Source: Actinotalea sp.
GTDB taxonomy: Bacteria; Actinomycetota; Actinomycetes; Actinomycetales; Cellulomonadaceae
DNA length: 13,923 nt
Assembly (NCBI GenBank): GCA_014360395.1
Contig: JACIXM010000167.1
Location: 1 to 13,923, forward strand
Direction: 5' to 3'
Part shown: piece by piece, positions 1 to 6,447 of the stretch
Numbering within the stretch: the stretch's first letter is position 1
Layout of the letters: each line of letters begins with the position of its first letter
Position numbers and translations under genes: made by a program
The notes under the pieces: generated by a model
What the model saw: the letters and a program-made list of their open reading frames with translations, nothing else
The model's database searches: none
What the model was told of the DNA's origin: nothing

Positions 1-619
1 GCACCGCGTCCACGCGGAACCCGTCGACCCCCATCTGCAGCCAGAAGCCGACGACCTTCGCGATCTCCTCCCGCACCGCCGGGTGCGCCGTGTTCAGGTC
101 GGGCTGGTGCCGGTAGAACGAGTGCTCGTAGTACTGCCCGGCCTGCTCGTCGTAGCGCCAGACCCCGTCCTCGACGTCGGGGAACATGCTGGCGCGCTGG
201 TCCGCCGGCGGCTCGTCCCGCCACACGTAGAACTCGCGCTGCGGGTCCTCCGGGGAGCTGCGGGCCGCCTGGAACCAGGGGTGCTCGTCGGAGGTGTGGT
301 TGACGACGAGGTCGACGATCACGCGCATCCCGCGGTCGTGCGCGGTGCGGACGACCTCCACCAGGTCCCCGAGGTGGCCGTAGCGCCGGTCGACGCCGAA
401 GTAGTCGGCGATGTCGTAGCCGTTGTCCCGCCGCGGCGAGGGGTAGAAGGGCGCGAGCCACAGGCACGTCACGCCCAGCTCCGCCAGGTAGTCCAGCCGG
501 TGCGCCAGCCCAGCGAGGTCACCGACACCGTCGTCGTCCCAGTCCATGAAGGTCTCGAGGCTGAGGTTGTAGTAGACGGCGGTCTTCCACCACAGGTCGC
601 TGGTGTCGGTGAGGCGCAC
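1..619 (-). CDS. GH13 trehalose synthase / alpha-glucosidase-like protein (3' part outside window)
   Basis: The first 206 residues of a cytoplasmic glycoside hydrolase family 13 enzyme are visible; the gene continues past base 1. No signal peptide is seen. Typical GH13 signatures appear in order: the N-terminal barrel start with LETFMDWDDDGVGDL (21-35), LWLAPFYPSP (53-62), NGYDIADY (66-73), conserved region I DLVVNH (103-108), HPWF (113-116), QPDLN (172-176) and region II GFRVDAV (200-206). D204 is the expected catalytic nucleophile. The NHTSDEHPWF plus QPDLN combination is typical of the trehalose synthase (TreS), oligo-1,6-glucosidase and maltose glucosyltransferase branch, which acts on short alpha-glucans, maltose or trehalose. 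I chose the GTG start because GGAG lies 5 bases upstream and the family's WWK..VYYNL segment follows within ten residues. Acid/base and third acidic residues lie outside the window, so exact specificity cannot be set. Confidence 0.88.
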   Translation of the reverse strand, partial: MRLTDTSDLWWKTAVYYNLSLETFMDWDDDGVGDLAGLAHRLDYLAELGVTCLWLAPFYPSPRRDNGYDIADYFGVDRRYGHLGDLVEVVRTAHDRGMRVIVDLVVNHTSDEHPWFQAARSSPEDPQREFYVWRDEPPADQRASMFPDVEDGVWRYDEQAGQYYEHSFYRHQPDLNTAHPAVREEIAKVVGFWLQMGVDGFRVDAV

Positions 620-686
620 GCGGGCTCCGTTCTCGGCGTCGACTGATCTTGGACAGTCTCACCCGAGGACGACGACGGCGCCCGTC

Positions 687-706
687 GGTCGCCTCAGCAG
701 GCGACC
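687..706 (-). terminator. Hairpin containing the stop codon of the PQQ-repeat gene
   Basis: A perfect 8-bp inverted repeat (GGTCGCCT at 687-694, AGGCGACC at 699-706) closes a 4-base loop. The TGA of the upstream minus-strand gene occupies 694-696. No T-tract follows, which is usual for actinobacterial hairpin terminators. It would separate this gene from the GH13 gene that starts 75 bases further on. Confidence 0.5.
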
Positions 707-1674
707 AGGCGGTGGTCGACCACCGCCAGCGCCGTCGTGCCGGCCGGCAGCGGGGTGCGCCAGGCGAGGGTGCCGTCGGCGAGCCGGCGCGCCTCCAGGA
801 GCGGGGCGCCGTCGGCGTCGCGGACGGCGAGGAGGACGACCTGCCCGTCGGTCGCGCCGTGCCCGCTCACGGCGGGGTCGGCGGCGGCGCGCCACAGCGG
901 GGTCCCCGACCGCAGGTCCAGCGCGGTGACCGCGGAGCCCTCGTCGAGCACGAGCACGCCGTCGACGCGCGCCGCGGCCCGCACCGGGTCGCTCCGGTCC
1001 CGCCCCCAGGACCACAGGCGCGCGCCGGTGCGCAGCGCGACGCCGCGCACGCGGGAGCCGTCGGGCGTCACGACGACGAGCGTGCGGGGCAGGGTGCCGT
1101 CGTCGACCGGCGGCAGCAGGAGCGGGCCCGGCAGGGGGTGGCTGGGGCCGCCGTCGCGGACCACGACGCGCCCCCGCTCGAACGTGCCGTCCGGTCCCTG
1201 GGTCCACACCGCCCGGGCGCCCTCGGGCAGGGCGTGCCGCTCCTCGCCGGGGGCGGGGGCCGCGGGGCCGGGGGTCGCCACGGGGAGGCCCTCCCGCCGC
1301 ACGTCCGGGGGCCCGGTGAGCCGGTGCAGCACGGCTGGTGACGCCGCGAGCCGCGCGTCGGCCTCCGCGGCGCGCCGCGCGTCGACGACGGCGACGGCGA
1401 CGAGCACCGCCAGGAGGACGACGAGCGCCGCCACCAGCCGGCCGACCCGTCGCCGACGGCGCCGCCGGTCCCGCCGCTCCTCCCGGGCCCGCCACGCGGC
1501 GTCGAGCTCCGCCTCGCCGGTCCGGGGATCGCCGGGGGAGACCGCGCGCAGCGCCGCTGCCGCGACGGCGATCTCGTGCAGCAGCGCCAGGTAGTCGTCG
1601 CCGGTCTGCTCCTCGACGAGCAGGACCTCCAGGACGTCGCTGTCGCCAGGGGCGCCGGACCCGGGTCGGCGCAT
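694..1674 (-). CDS. Membrane-anchored protein with PQQ-type beta-propeller repeats, function unknown
   Basis: 326 residues. Residues 1-63 are polar and acidic, followed by a basic run (RRDRRRRRRR, 67-76) and one strong membrane helix at about 77-98. The positive-inside rule puts the first 76 residues in the cytoplasm and the rest outside. The outer part has at least three PQQ/YWTD-like strands of the pattern xLxxGxxLWxx (211-223, 250-263, 294-309), so it resembles half a quinoprotein-like propeller. It is too short for a complete 7- or 8-bladed propeller and has no visible enzyme motif. The last residue is a lone Cys (326). The start ATG has no clear Shine-Dalgarno, but a TAGCCT hexamer lies 6 bases upstream, so a leaderless mRNA is possible. 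A related idea is an anti-sigma-like or sensor protein, but no zinc-binding HxxxCxxC motif is seen in the cytoplasmic part. Confidence 0.72.
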   Translation of the reverse strand: MRRPGSGAPGDSDVLEVLLVEEQTGDDYLALLHEIAVAAAALRAVSPGDPRTGEAELDAAWRAREERRDRRRRRRRVGRLVAALVVLLAVLVAVAVVDARRAAEADARLAASPAVLHRLTGPPDVRREGLPVATPGPAAPAPGEERHALPEGARAVWTQGPDGTFERGRVVVRDGGPSHPLPGPLLLPPVDDGTLPRTLVVVTPDGSRVRGVALRTGARLWSWGRDRSDPVRAAARVDGVLVLDEGSAVTALDLRSGTPLWRAAADPAVSGHGATDGQVVLLAVRDADGAPLLEARRLADGTLAWRTPLPAGTTALAVVDHRLVAC

Positions 1675-1680
1675 GTCGCC

Positions 1681-1686
1681 AGGCTA
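1681..1686 (-). promoter_or_regulatory. Candidate -10 hexamer (TAGCCT) for the PQQ-repeat gene
   Basis: TAGCCT fits the actinobacterial TAnnnT -10 pattern and ends 6 bases before the ATG at 1674. That would place transcription initiation at or next to the start codon. No convincing -35 is visible. The remainder of the divergent intergenic stretch up to 1836 is GC-rich, and I find no other clear site in it. Confidence 0.3.
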
Positions 1687-1836
1687 CCCACGCGGCACCG
1701 GCCGCACGCGGGGACCGGTGACCGTGACATTCGTCCCTGTCGCCGGGCCGGGCCCGTGGGGACGGTGGGGTGTGGGCACGGGGCCGACGACGACGCCGGC
1801 CCGCGTCGGCCGGGGGCTGCCGCGGGGCGGTGCCGC

Positions 1837-3171
1837 GTGACCCTGCTCCAGGCCGTCCGGGAGCGCCGGTGGGTGCCGGTGCTCGGCGCCGGCGCGTACG
1901 TGGCGGCCCTGGCGGCCGGCTACTACTACAACCTCACGTTCGTCCAGCTCGGGCTCGTGGACCTCGGGACGCGGCTGGTGGGGATGGAGCGCCGCGACGT
2001 CTCGGTCCTCATGGCGGTGCTCGCCGTCGCGACGCTCGTGGTCGCGCTGGCGACCGGCGTTGTCCTGGACCGGCGCGGGTGGGGGGCGGACCTGCGGATC
2101 AAGCTGCGCGTGCTGCTCGCCGTCGTCGTCGTGCAGCTCGGGCTCACGGTGGCCGCGCCCGCGGTCGCGACACCCCGCGGGCTGCTGGCGTGGGTGCTGG
2201 TGTGCGCGGTGCCGCTGGGCTGCGGGATCCCGGTGATGTTCAGCCTCATGGGCGACCTCGTGCCGGTCGCGGACCGCGGCCACGTCGCCGCCGTCGTCGC
2301 CGGCCTCGCGTTCTTCGCCGCCGCGCTGTTCCCGATGCAGTGGCGGGTCGAGGAGTTCAGCCGGATGCTCGCCGTCGGGATGGCCGCGGCGCTGCCGGTG
2401 CTGGCGTGGGCCGCGTCGGGCCGGTCGCGACTCGTGGACCTGCTCGCCGCGCAGGACCTCGGGCCGGGCCGGTTCTGCCGCGGGGCGAGCGCGGGGGAGC
2501 GGGCCGACGCCGGCCGCGGCACGTTCGTCGTCCTCGTGGTGCTGATGTTCGTCGTGTTCTTCGTCGACAGCCTGGGGTTCCTGCGGATCGTCGAGGCCCC
2601 GGTGCTCATGGCGGCGTCGTGGCAGTCCACCGACGTGGGCGTGCGGGTGTTCATCGCGGTGACCCACGTCGTCGGGGCGGCGATGGCCGGCGTGCTCTAC
2701 ACGGCGTTCGCGCGCCGCTGGCTGTTCCTGTGGATCTTCGGCCTGTTCGCCTTCACCCACCTGCTCTACACGTTCGCCCTGCGCGGCGGCGGCGACGGCG
2801 TGCCGCCGCTGACCCTGCCGCTGTTCTACGTCCTGGCCGTCAGCTTCTACACGACGCTCAACTTCGCTCTGTGGCCCGACCTGTCCACCGCGCGGACGAT
2901 CGGCCTGCGCACCGCGGTCGGCGTCGGGGTGGCCGGGTGGCTCGCCTCGTTCCTCAGCACCGCGCTGGCCCTGTGGTCCGCGGACGCCGGTGTGCCCCTG
3001 GAGGCGCACCTGCGCTGGGTGGACGCCCTGGCCCTGCTCGCGCTCGTGACCGTCCCCGTCGTGCTCTACGCGCGGCGGGTCCGCCTGCTCGCCCGGGAGG
3101 GGGTGCCCGATGAGCCCGGACCTCATCGGCCTGCTGCTGCTGTCGCTGGTCCTGCTGACCTCCGGCGGTGA
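1837..3171 (+). CDS. Major-facilitator-type multi-spanning membrane protein
   Basis: 444 residues with about 10-12 hydrophobic helices, e.g. around 13-32, 54-76, 91-110, 117-138, 149-166, 176-194, 229-248, 271-290, 297-315, 324-345, 359-381 and 396-412. A polar loop around 196-228 divides the protein into two halves, as in MFS carriers. The short motif VVLDRRGWGADLRIK (75-89), between helices 2 and 3, sits where the MFS signature loop is expected. Substrate unknown. I chose the GTG because the first helix begins soon after it; the frame stays open upstream into the divergent gene, but that stretch is Arg/Pro-rich and not protein-like. The ribosome-binding site is weak (GGGGCGG). The 3' end overlaps the next gene by 62 bases, so the two are almost certainly cotranscribed. 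The last 20 or so residues, in the overlap, are polar and probably dispensable. Confidence 0.78.
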   Translation: MTLLQAVRERRWVPVLGAGAYVAALAAGYYYNLTFVQLGLVDLGTRLVGMERRDVSVLMAVLAVATLVVALATGVVLDRRGWGADLRIKLRVLLAVVVVQLGLTVAAPAVATPRGLLAWVLVCAVPLGCGIPVMFSLMGDLVPVADRGHVAAVVAGLAFFAAALFPMQWRVEEFSRMLAVGMAAALPVLAWAASGRSRLVDLLAAQDLGPGRFCRGASAGERADAGRGTFVVLVVLMFVVFFVDSLGFLRIVEAPVLMAASWQSTDVGVRVFIAVTHVVGAAMAGVLYTAFARRWLFLWIFGLFAFTHLLYTFALRGGGDGVPPLTLPLFYVLAVSFYTTLNFALWPDLSTARTIGLRTAVGVGVAGWLASFLSTALALWSADAGVPLEAHLRWVDALALLALVTVPVVLYARRVRLLAREGVPDEPGPHRPAAAVAGPADLRR

Positions 3172-3961
3172 CGCCGAGCGCGTGGAGGTGCTCAGCGCCG
3201 GCACGCAGGAGGTCGCCGCCGCGGGTGCCGTCGTCGTGGCGGGCGCCGACGTCGTCGTGCCCGCCGGCGAGGCCGTGGCCGGCCCGGTGCACGTGCTGGA
3301 CGGCTCCCTCGTCCTGGACGGCGCGGTCGAGGGCGACGTCCTCGTGCTCGGCGGCACGCTCGAGCTCACCGACGACGCCCGGGTCGCCGGGGTGGTCCGC
3401 CACTACGGCGGCGAGGTGCTCGCGGCCCCGCAGGCCGCGGTGCGCGTCGAGGGCCTGGACGTGGTCGCCGAGCGCGGGGGCCCGGTCCAGGACCTCGCGT
3501 CGACCGTCGTCGGCGCGGTGCTGCTGGGCGCCCTCGGCGCGATCTGGGCCCGACGGCGCCCGGGCGGGGTCGCCGTCGTCGGGGACGCGCTGAGTCACCA
3601 CCCGGTCGTCGTGCTCACCGTCGGTGCGCTCGTGGCCGTGACGGGGATCTCGGTCCTGGTGTTCATGGCGTTCACCCTCGTCCTGCTGCCGGTGACGGTC
3701 CTCGGCCTGCTGGCCGGCGCGGTGCTCGTGGGCCTGGGCGCCGTCGGCCTCGGGGGGCTGGTGGGACGCCGGCTGCCCGTCGGCGGGCCGGCCGCGACGG
3801 CGCTCGGCACCGTCCTCGTCGTCGTCGGCCTGCGGCTGCTGGGCTTGGTGCCCGTCGTCGGGGACCTCGTGGCGCTGGCGCTGCTGCTCGCCGGCCTGGG
3901 CGCGGTCCTCGTCACCTACCTCGGGCTGCGGTCGTTCTCCCCGGTGGCGCTGCCCGCCTGA
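3110..3961 (+). CDS. Exported bactofilin-like / polymer-forming repeat protein with C-terminal membrane helices
   Basis: 283 residues. An N-terminal hydrophobic segment (5-18, LIGLLLLSLVLLTSG) looks like a signal peptide or anchor. It is followed by a beta-helix-like stretch at about 38-105 of short V/L-G-x-V repeats (e.g. VAGPVHVLDGSLVLDGAVEG, then DVLVLGGTLELTDDARVAG), which is the pattern of bactofilins and polymer-forming cytoskeletal domains. Then come about four or five hydrophobic helices (around 132-147, 166-186, 188-214, 228-246, 250-271). Known bactofilins are soluble cytoplasmic scaffolds, so the membrane half makes this a different architecture, seen in many uncharacterised bacterial proteins. 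GGGAGGGGG upstream of the ATG is a strong ribosome-binding site, although the start lies inside the preceding MFS gene. The 3' end overlaps the convergent gene by 46 bases. Function is not known; envelope stress or membrane organisation would be guesses. Confidence 0.8.
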   Translation: MSPDLIGLLLLSLVLLTSGGDAERVEVLSAGTQEVAAAGAVVVAGADVVVPAGEAVAGPVHVLDGSLVLDGAVEGDVLVLGGTLELTDDARVAGVVRHYGGEVLAAPQAAVRVEGLDVVAERGGPVQDLASTVVGAVLLGALGAIWARRRPGGVAVVGDALSHHPVVVLTVGALVAVTGISVLVFMAFTLVLLPVTVLGLLAGAVLVGLGAVGLGGLVGRRLPVGGPAATALGTVLVVVGLRLLGLVPVVGDLVALALLLAGLGAVLVTYLGLRSFSPVALPA

Positions 3962-4719
3962 GCGGCGGGCGGGTCGAGCGGGCGGCGCGCGTCGAACGGC
4001 CCGGCGAAGGCGGTCCGCACGCCCCGGGAGAACAGCACCGAGTCCGGCGGGCGGCCGCTCACGCCCGGCAGGCCGCAGGCGGCGACGAGGGCCTCGTCCA
4101 GCCGCAGCAGCTCGGCGCGCTGCAGCGGCCAGGGCTCGTGCGTGTTGGGCACGTACCGCGTCCGCCCGAACGCGCGCGTGTGCAGGCCCCACCGGGCGGT
4201 GAGGAAGTGCTCGAGCGGGCCCGGCAGCGCCGGCGCCGGGTCCGGGCGGACGGCGATCGCCGTCGTCGCGCCACGCGGCCCGGGCCACCGCCGCGCCGAC
4301 CGGTAGGTCACCACGCCGTCGGCCTCCGTCACGCGCATCCGCGCCCACGTGTAGGGCAGGGCGAACGCGGCGCGCGCGCCGAGGACGACGGCCAGCCGCG
4401 ACGCCTCCAGCGTGAGGAAGACGATGCCGCGGCGGCCCTGGTCGTCGACGGAGTACAGGCGCACGTTGGTCTCGGCGAACGTGCCGAGGTAGGGCACGGC
4501 CGGCCCGCGGCCGAGCCCCGCGCCGACCATGCGGAACGGGATGAGCCCGACCCACGTGGCGCCGTCGTGCACGTCCGGGCGGGTGCCCGGCGGCAGGCAC
4601 CCGGCGACGACGGCGGGGTCGACGCGCCAGTGCAGGAACGTCAGGTCCCGCCACTGCTGGCGCATGATGCGCGGCCCGGGCAGGTCGGGGGGCGCGGCGG
4701 TCACCGGCTGCACGGCCAT
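3916..4719 (-). CDS. YqjF family protein (DUF2071)
   Basis: 267 residues matching the DUF2071/YqjF layout: WRDLTFLHW (23-31), LPPGTRPDVHDG (42-53), WVGLIPFRM (56-64), FAETNVRLYS (81-90), GIVFLTLEA (98-106), LPYTWARM (121-128) and EHFLTARW (170-177). No membrane helix or signal is seen, so it should be cytoplasmic. The family is widespread but its biochemical role is unsettled; an acetoacetate-decarboxylase-like fold has been noted for relatives. The start is the ATG preceded by GTGGGGG. An in-frame open stretch extends much further upstream through the exporter gene, but it reads as low-complexity Arg/Pro/Ala. The gene follows the LysE-type exporter by 53 bases on the same strand and may be cotranscribed. 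Its 3' end overlaps the convergent bactofilin-like gene by 46 bases, so the two 3' ends produce complementary transcripts. Confidence 0.85.
   Translation of the reverse strand: MAVQPVTAAPPDLPGPRIMRQQWRDLTFLHWRVDPAVVAGCLPPGTRPDVHDGATWVGLIPFRMVGAGLGRGPAVPYLGTFAETNVRLYSVDDQGRRGIVFLTLEASRLAVVLGARAAFALPYTWARMRVTEADGVVTYRSARRWPGPRGATTAIAVRPDPAPALPGPLEHFLTARWGLHTRAFGRTRYVPNTHEPWPLQRAELLRLDEALVAACGLPGVSGRPPDSVLFSRGVRTAFAGPFDARRPLDPPAAQAGSATGENDRSPR
3952..3970. terminator. Hairpin with the bactofilin-like gene's stop codon in its loop
   Basis: A 7-bp perfect stem (GCCCGCC at 3952-3958, GGCGGGC at 3964-3970) closes a 5-base loop holding the TGA (3959-3961). It lies within the last codons of the convergent minus-strand gene, so it could stop plus-strand transcription. 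No T-tract is seen. Confidence 0.5.
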
Positions 4720-4754
4720 GCCCCCACTGTGCACCCCGCGGCCGGGCGCGGTGG

Positions 4755-4782
4755 GGCCGCACGCGGTGCTTCTCAGGCGGCC
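4755..4782 (-). terminator. Weak hairpin around the exporter stop codon
   Basis: A 6-bp stem (GGCCGC at 4755-4760, GCGGCC at 4777-4782) encloses a 16-base loop that includes the exporter's TGA (4773-4775). An alternative inner hairpin (GCAC 4759-4762 / GTGC 4766-4769) competes. It could be a weak terminator between exporter and DUF2071 gene, or chance in GC-rich DNA. Confidence 0.25.
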
Positions 4783-5387
4783 TGCACGACGAGCGACGCC
4801 GCCAGGGCCAGCATGACGACGGCGATCGCGGCGTCCAGGACGCGCCAGGCGCCGGGGCGGGCGAACACGGGACGCAGCAGCGCCGCGCCGTAGCCGAGGA
4901 TGGTGAACCACAGGATGCTGCCGAGGGCGGCGCCGGCCGCGAACCAGCACTCGCGGCCCGGGTGGCTCTGAGCGATGGAGCCGAGCAGCACCACCGTGTC
5001 CAGGTAGACGTGCGGGTTGAGCCACGTCAGGGCGAGGGCGGTCGTCACGGTCGCGGCGAGCGACGTCGGCAGCGCACCGCCGAGCGGGGTGAGCGCCTCG
5101 CGCCGCAGTGCGCGGCGCGCGGCCAGGACGCCGTAGGTCGCGAGGAAGGCCGCACCGGCGTACCGGACGACATCGAGCAGGACGGGGCGCCCCTCGACGA
5201 CCGCCCCGGCACCCGCCACCCCCGCGGCGATGAGCACGACGTCGGAGAGCGCGCAGACGAGCACGACGACGCCGACGTGGCGGCGCAGGAGCCCCTGGCG
5301 CAGGACGAACGCGTTCTGCGCGCCGATGGCGACGATGAGCGACAGGCCGAGGCCCAGGCCCGCAAGGGCGGCGAGGAGGTCGGGCAT
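4773..5387 (-). CDS. LysE/ArgO family basic amino-acid exporter
   Basis: 204 residues. This is a small membrane protein with about five to six helices that exports lysine/arginine-type amino acids across the cytoplasmic membrane. The family hallmark near the N-terminus is present: LIVAIGAQNAFVLRQGL (17-33). So is the second conserved block TWLNPHVYLDTVVLLG (near residues 120-135), which carries the Asn-Pro seen in the family. Length matches LysE/ArgO (about 200-235). The start is ambiguous: GTG at 5390 and ATG at 5387 are adjacent and neither has a clear Shine-Dalgarno. The divergent neighbour is a LysG/ArgP-type regulator 75 bases away, the standard arrangement in which the regulator, with basic amino acids bound, turns on the exporter. 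Closely related RhtB-type exporters remain an alternative for substrate, but the LysG neighbour favours Lys/Arg. Confidence 0.92.
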   Translation of the reverse strand: MPDLLAALAGLGLGLSLIVAIGAQNAFVLRQGLLRRHVGVVVLVCALSDVVLIAAGVAGAGAVVEGRPVLLDVVRYAGAAFLATYGVLAARRALRREALTPLGGALPTSLAATVTTALALTWLNPHVYLDTVVLLGSIAQSHPGRECWFAAGAALGSILWFTILGYGAALLRPVFARPGAWRVLDAAIAVVMLALAASLVVQAA

Positions 5388-5462
5388 CACGCGACGACGG
5401 TAGAGCGCGGTCGTCTCTTAAGACCAGTTCATGTCTCTCACCCGCCATTAGAATCACTCAAC
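5388..5462. promoter_or_regulatory. Divergent exporter-regulator promoter region with dyad and 20-bp direct repeat
   Basis: This 75-base gap is clearly more AT-rich than its surroundings. ATTAGAAT (5447-5454) can serve both directions: TAGAAT (5449-5454) is a 5/6 match to TATAAT for the regulator, and TCTAAT (5452-5447 on minus) a 5/6 match for the exporter. The regulator's -10 ends 8 bases before its ATG with no Shine-Dalgarno, suggesting a leaderless mRNA. The palindrome TCTTAAGA (5416-5423) and the hexamer GTCTCT repeated at 5413-5418 and 5433-5438 (20 bp, two helical turns) are candidate binding sites for the LysR-type regulator. No clear -35 is visible. Confidence 0.5.
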
Positions 5463-6341
5463 ATGGAACTGGACCCGGCCCAGCTGCGAGCGCTGAGCGC
5501 GGCGGTCCGCGAGGGCACCCTCGAGGCCGCCGCGCGCGCCCTGCACGTCACCCCGTCGGCCGTCAGCCAGCGGCTGCGCGCCCTCGAGGTCGCGACCGGC
5601 CGGGTCCTGCTCGTGCGGAGCAGGCCGGTCCGGCCGACGGCGTCCGGTGAGGTCCTCCTCCGGCTCGCCCGGCAGGTCGAGCTGCTCACCTCGGACACGA
5701 TGGCGGAGCTCGGCGTGTCGCCGGGGGAGGCCGGCGTCCCGAGCCTGCCGATCGCCGTCAACGCCGACTCCCTCGCGACGTGGGTCCTCCCGGCGCTGGC
5801 GCCGCTGGCGTGGGAGATCGCCATCGACCTGCACCGAGAGGACGAGGAGCACACCGCCGCCCTCGTGCGCTCGGGTGCCGTCGTCGCGGCGGTCACCACC
5901 CAGCCCGATCCTGTCCCGGGCTGCTGGGCGACCCGGCTCGGGGTCATGCGCTACCGCCCGCGGGCGGCGGCCGGATTCGCGCAGCGGTGGTTCCCGGACG
6001 GCGTCACCGCGGAGGCGCTGGCCCGGGCACCGGTCGTCGTCTTCGACCGCAAGGACGACCTCCAGCACCGCTACCTCCGGCGTCGTGTGCCCGAGGGGGC
6101 AGAGCCGCCGACGCACCACGTCCCGTCGTCGGCCGACTTCGCCGCGGCGGTCCGTTGGGGGATGGGCTGGGGCATGCTCCCGGACCTCCAGGTGCACGCT
6201 GACGACGACCTTGTGGATCTCGACCCGGCGGGGGCGGTCGAGGTCGTCCTGCACTGGCAGCAGTGGAAGCTCCGGTCTGCCCCGCTGGACCGCGTCGCCG
6301 CGGCCGTCACGGCAGCGGCCCGCCGTCATCTGGGGCGGTGA
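5463..6341 (+). CDS. LysG/ArgP-type LysR family transcriptional regulator
   Basis: 292 residues, the usual LysR-type length. The N-terminal winged helix-turn-helix (about 1-60) reads LDPAQLRALSAAVREGTLEAAARAL then HVTPSAVSQRLRALE, with the SAVSQRLRALE recognition helix typical of the ArgP/LysG/IciA subgroup. It continues into a linker helix and a two-lobe effector domain (about 90-290). Conserved ArgP-like features include VNADSLATWVLPAL, the block PGCWATRLGVMRYRP, a PSSADFAAAVRWGMGWGMLP segment and the C-terminal LHWQQWKLRSAPLD. In this family lysine, arginine or histidine bind as co-effectors. It sits divergently from a LysE/ArgO exporter, its expected target. The ATG choice is supported by the domain starting at once and the -10-like TAGAAT 8 bases before it. 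The stop codon lies in a strong hairpin. Confidence 0.93.
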   Translation: MELDPAQLRALSAAVREGTLEAAARALHVTPSAVSQRLRALEVATGRVLLVRSRPVRPTASGEVLLRLARQVELLTSDTMAELGVSPGEAGVPSLPIAVNADSLATWVLPALAPLAWEIAIDLHREDEEHTAALVRSGAVVAAVTTQPDPVPGCWATRLGVMRYRPRAAAGFAQRWFPDGVTAEALARAPVVVFDRKDDLQHRYLRRRVPEGAEPPTHHVPSSADFAAAVRWGMGWGMLPDLQVHADDDLVDLDPAGAVEVVLHWQQWKLRSAPLDRVAAAVTAAARRHLGR

Positions 6342-6351
6342 CGGCGGGCCG
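6316..6351. terminator. Strong 13-bp hairpin between convergent genes, overlapping the regulator stop codon
   Basis: A perfect 13-bp inverted repeat (CGGCCCGCCGTCA at 6316-6328, TGACGGCGGGCCG at 6339-6351) closes a 10-base loop. The regulator's TGA is 6339-6341, the first bases of the right arm. It can act on either strand, ending the regulator transcript and, about 100 bases past its stop, the acyltransferase transcript. It has no T-tract. The remaining gap to 6447 shows no gene. Confidence 0.75.
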
Positions 6352-6447
6352 GGCGGGTCAGCGCGAGTCCGGACGGCGCGACGAGGAGGTACGCAGCACG
6401 GCGTCGAGACGAGTCGGCATGCGGGTGCCGCCTGCGAAGGCGCGTCC

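Noticed and set aside
1684..3369. Very long antisense frame over the MFS gene (561 codons)
   Set aside because: It reads as His/Arg/Gln/Pro-rich low-complexity sequence, the typical shadow of a GC-rich gene on the other strand.
4720..5457. Open N-terminal extension of the DUF2071 gene across the exporter
   Set aside because: The extension is Arg/Pro/Ala-rich and overlaps the clear LysE reading frame. The DUF2071 homology begins just after the ATG at 4719.
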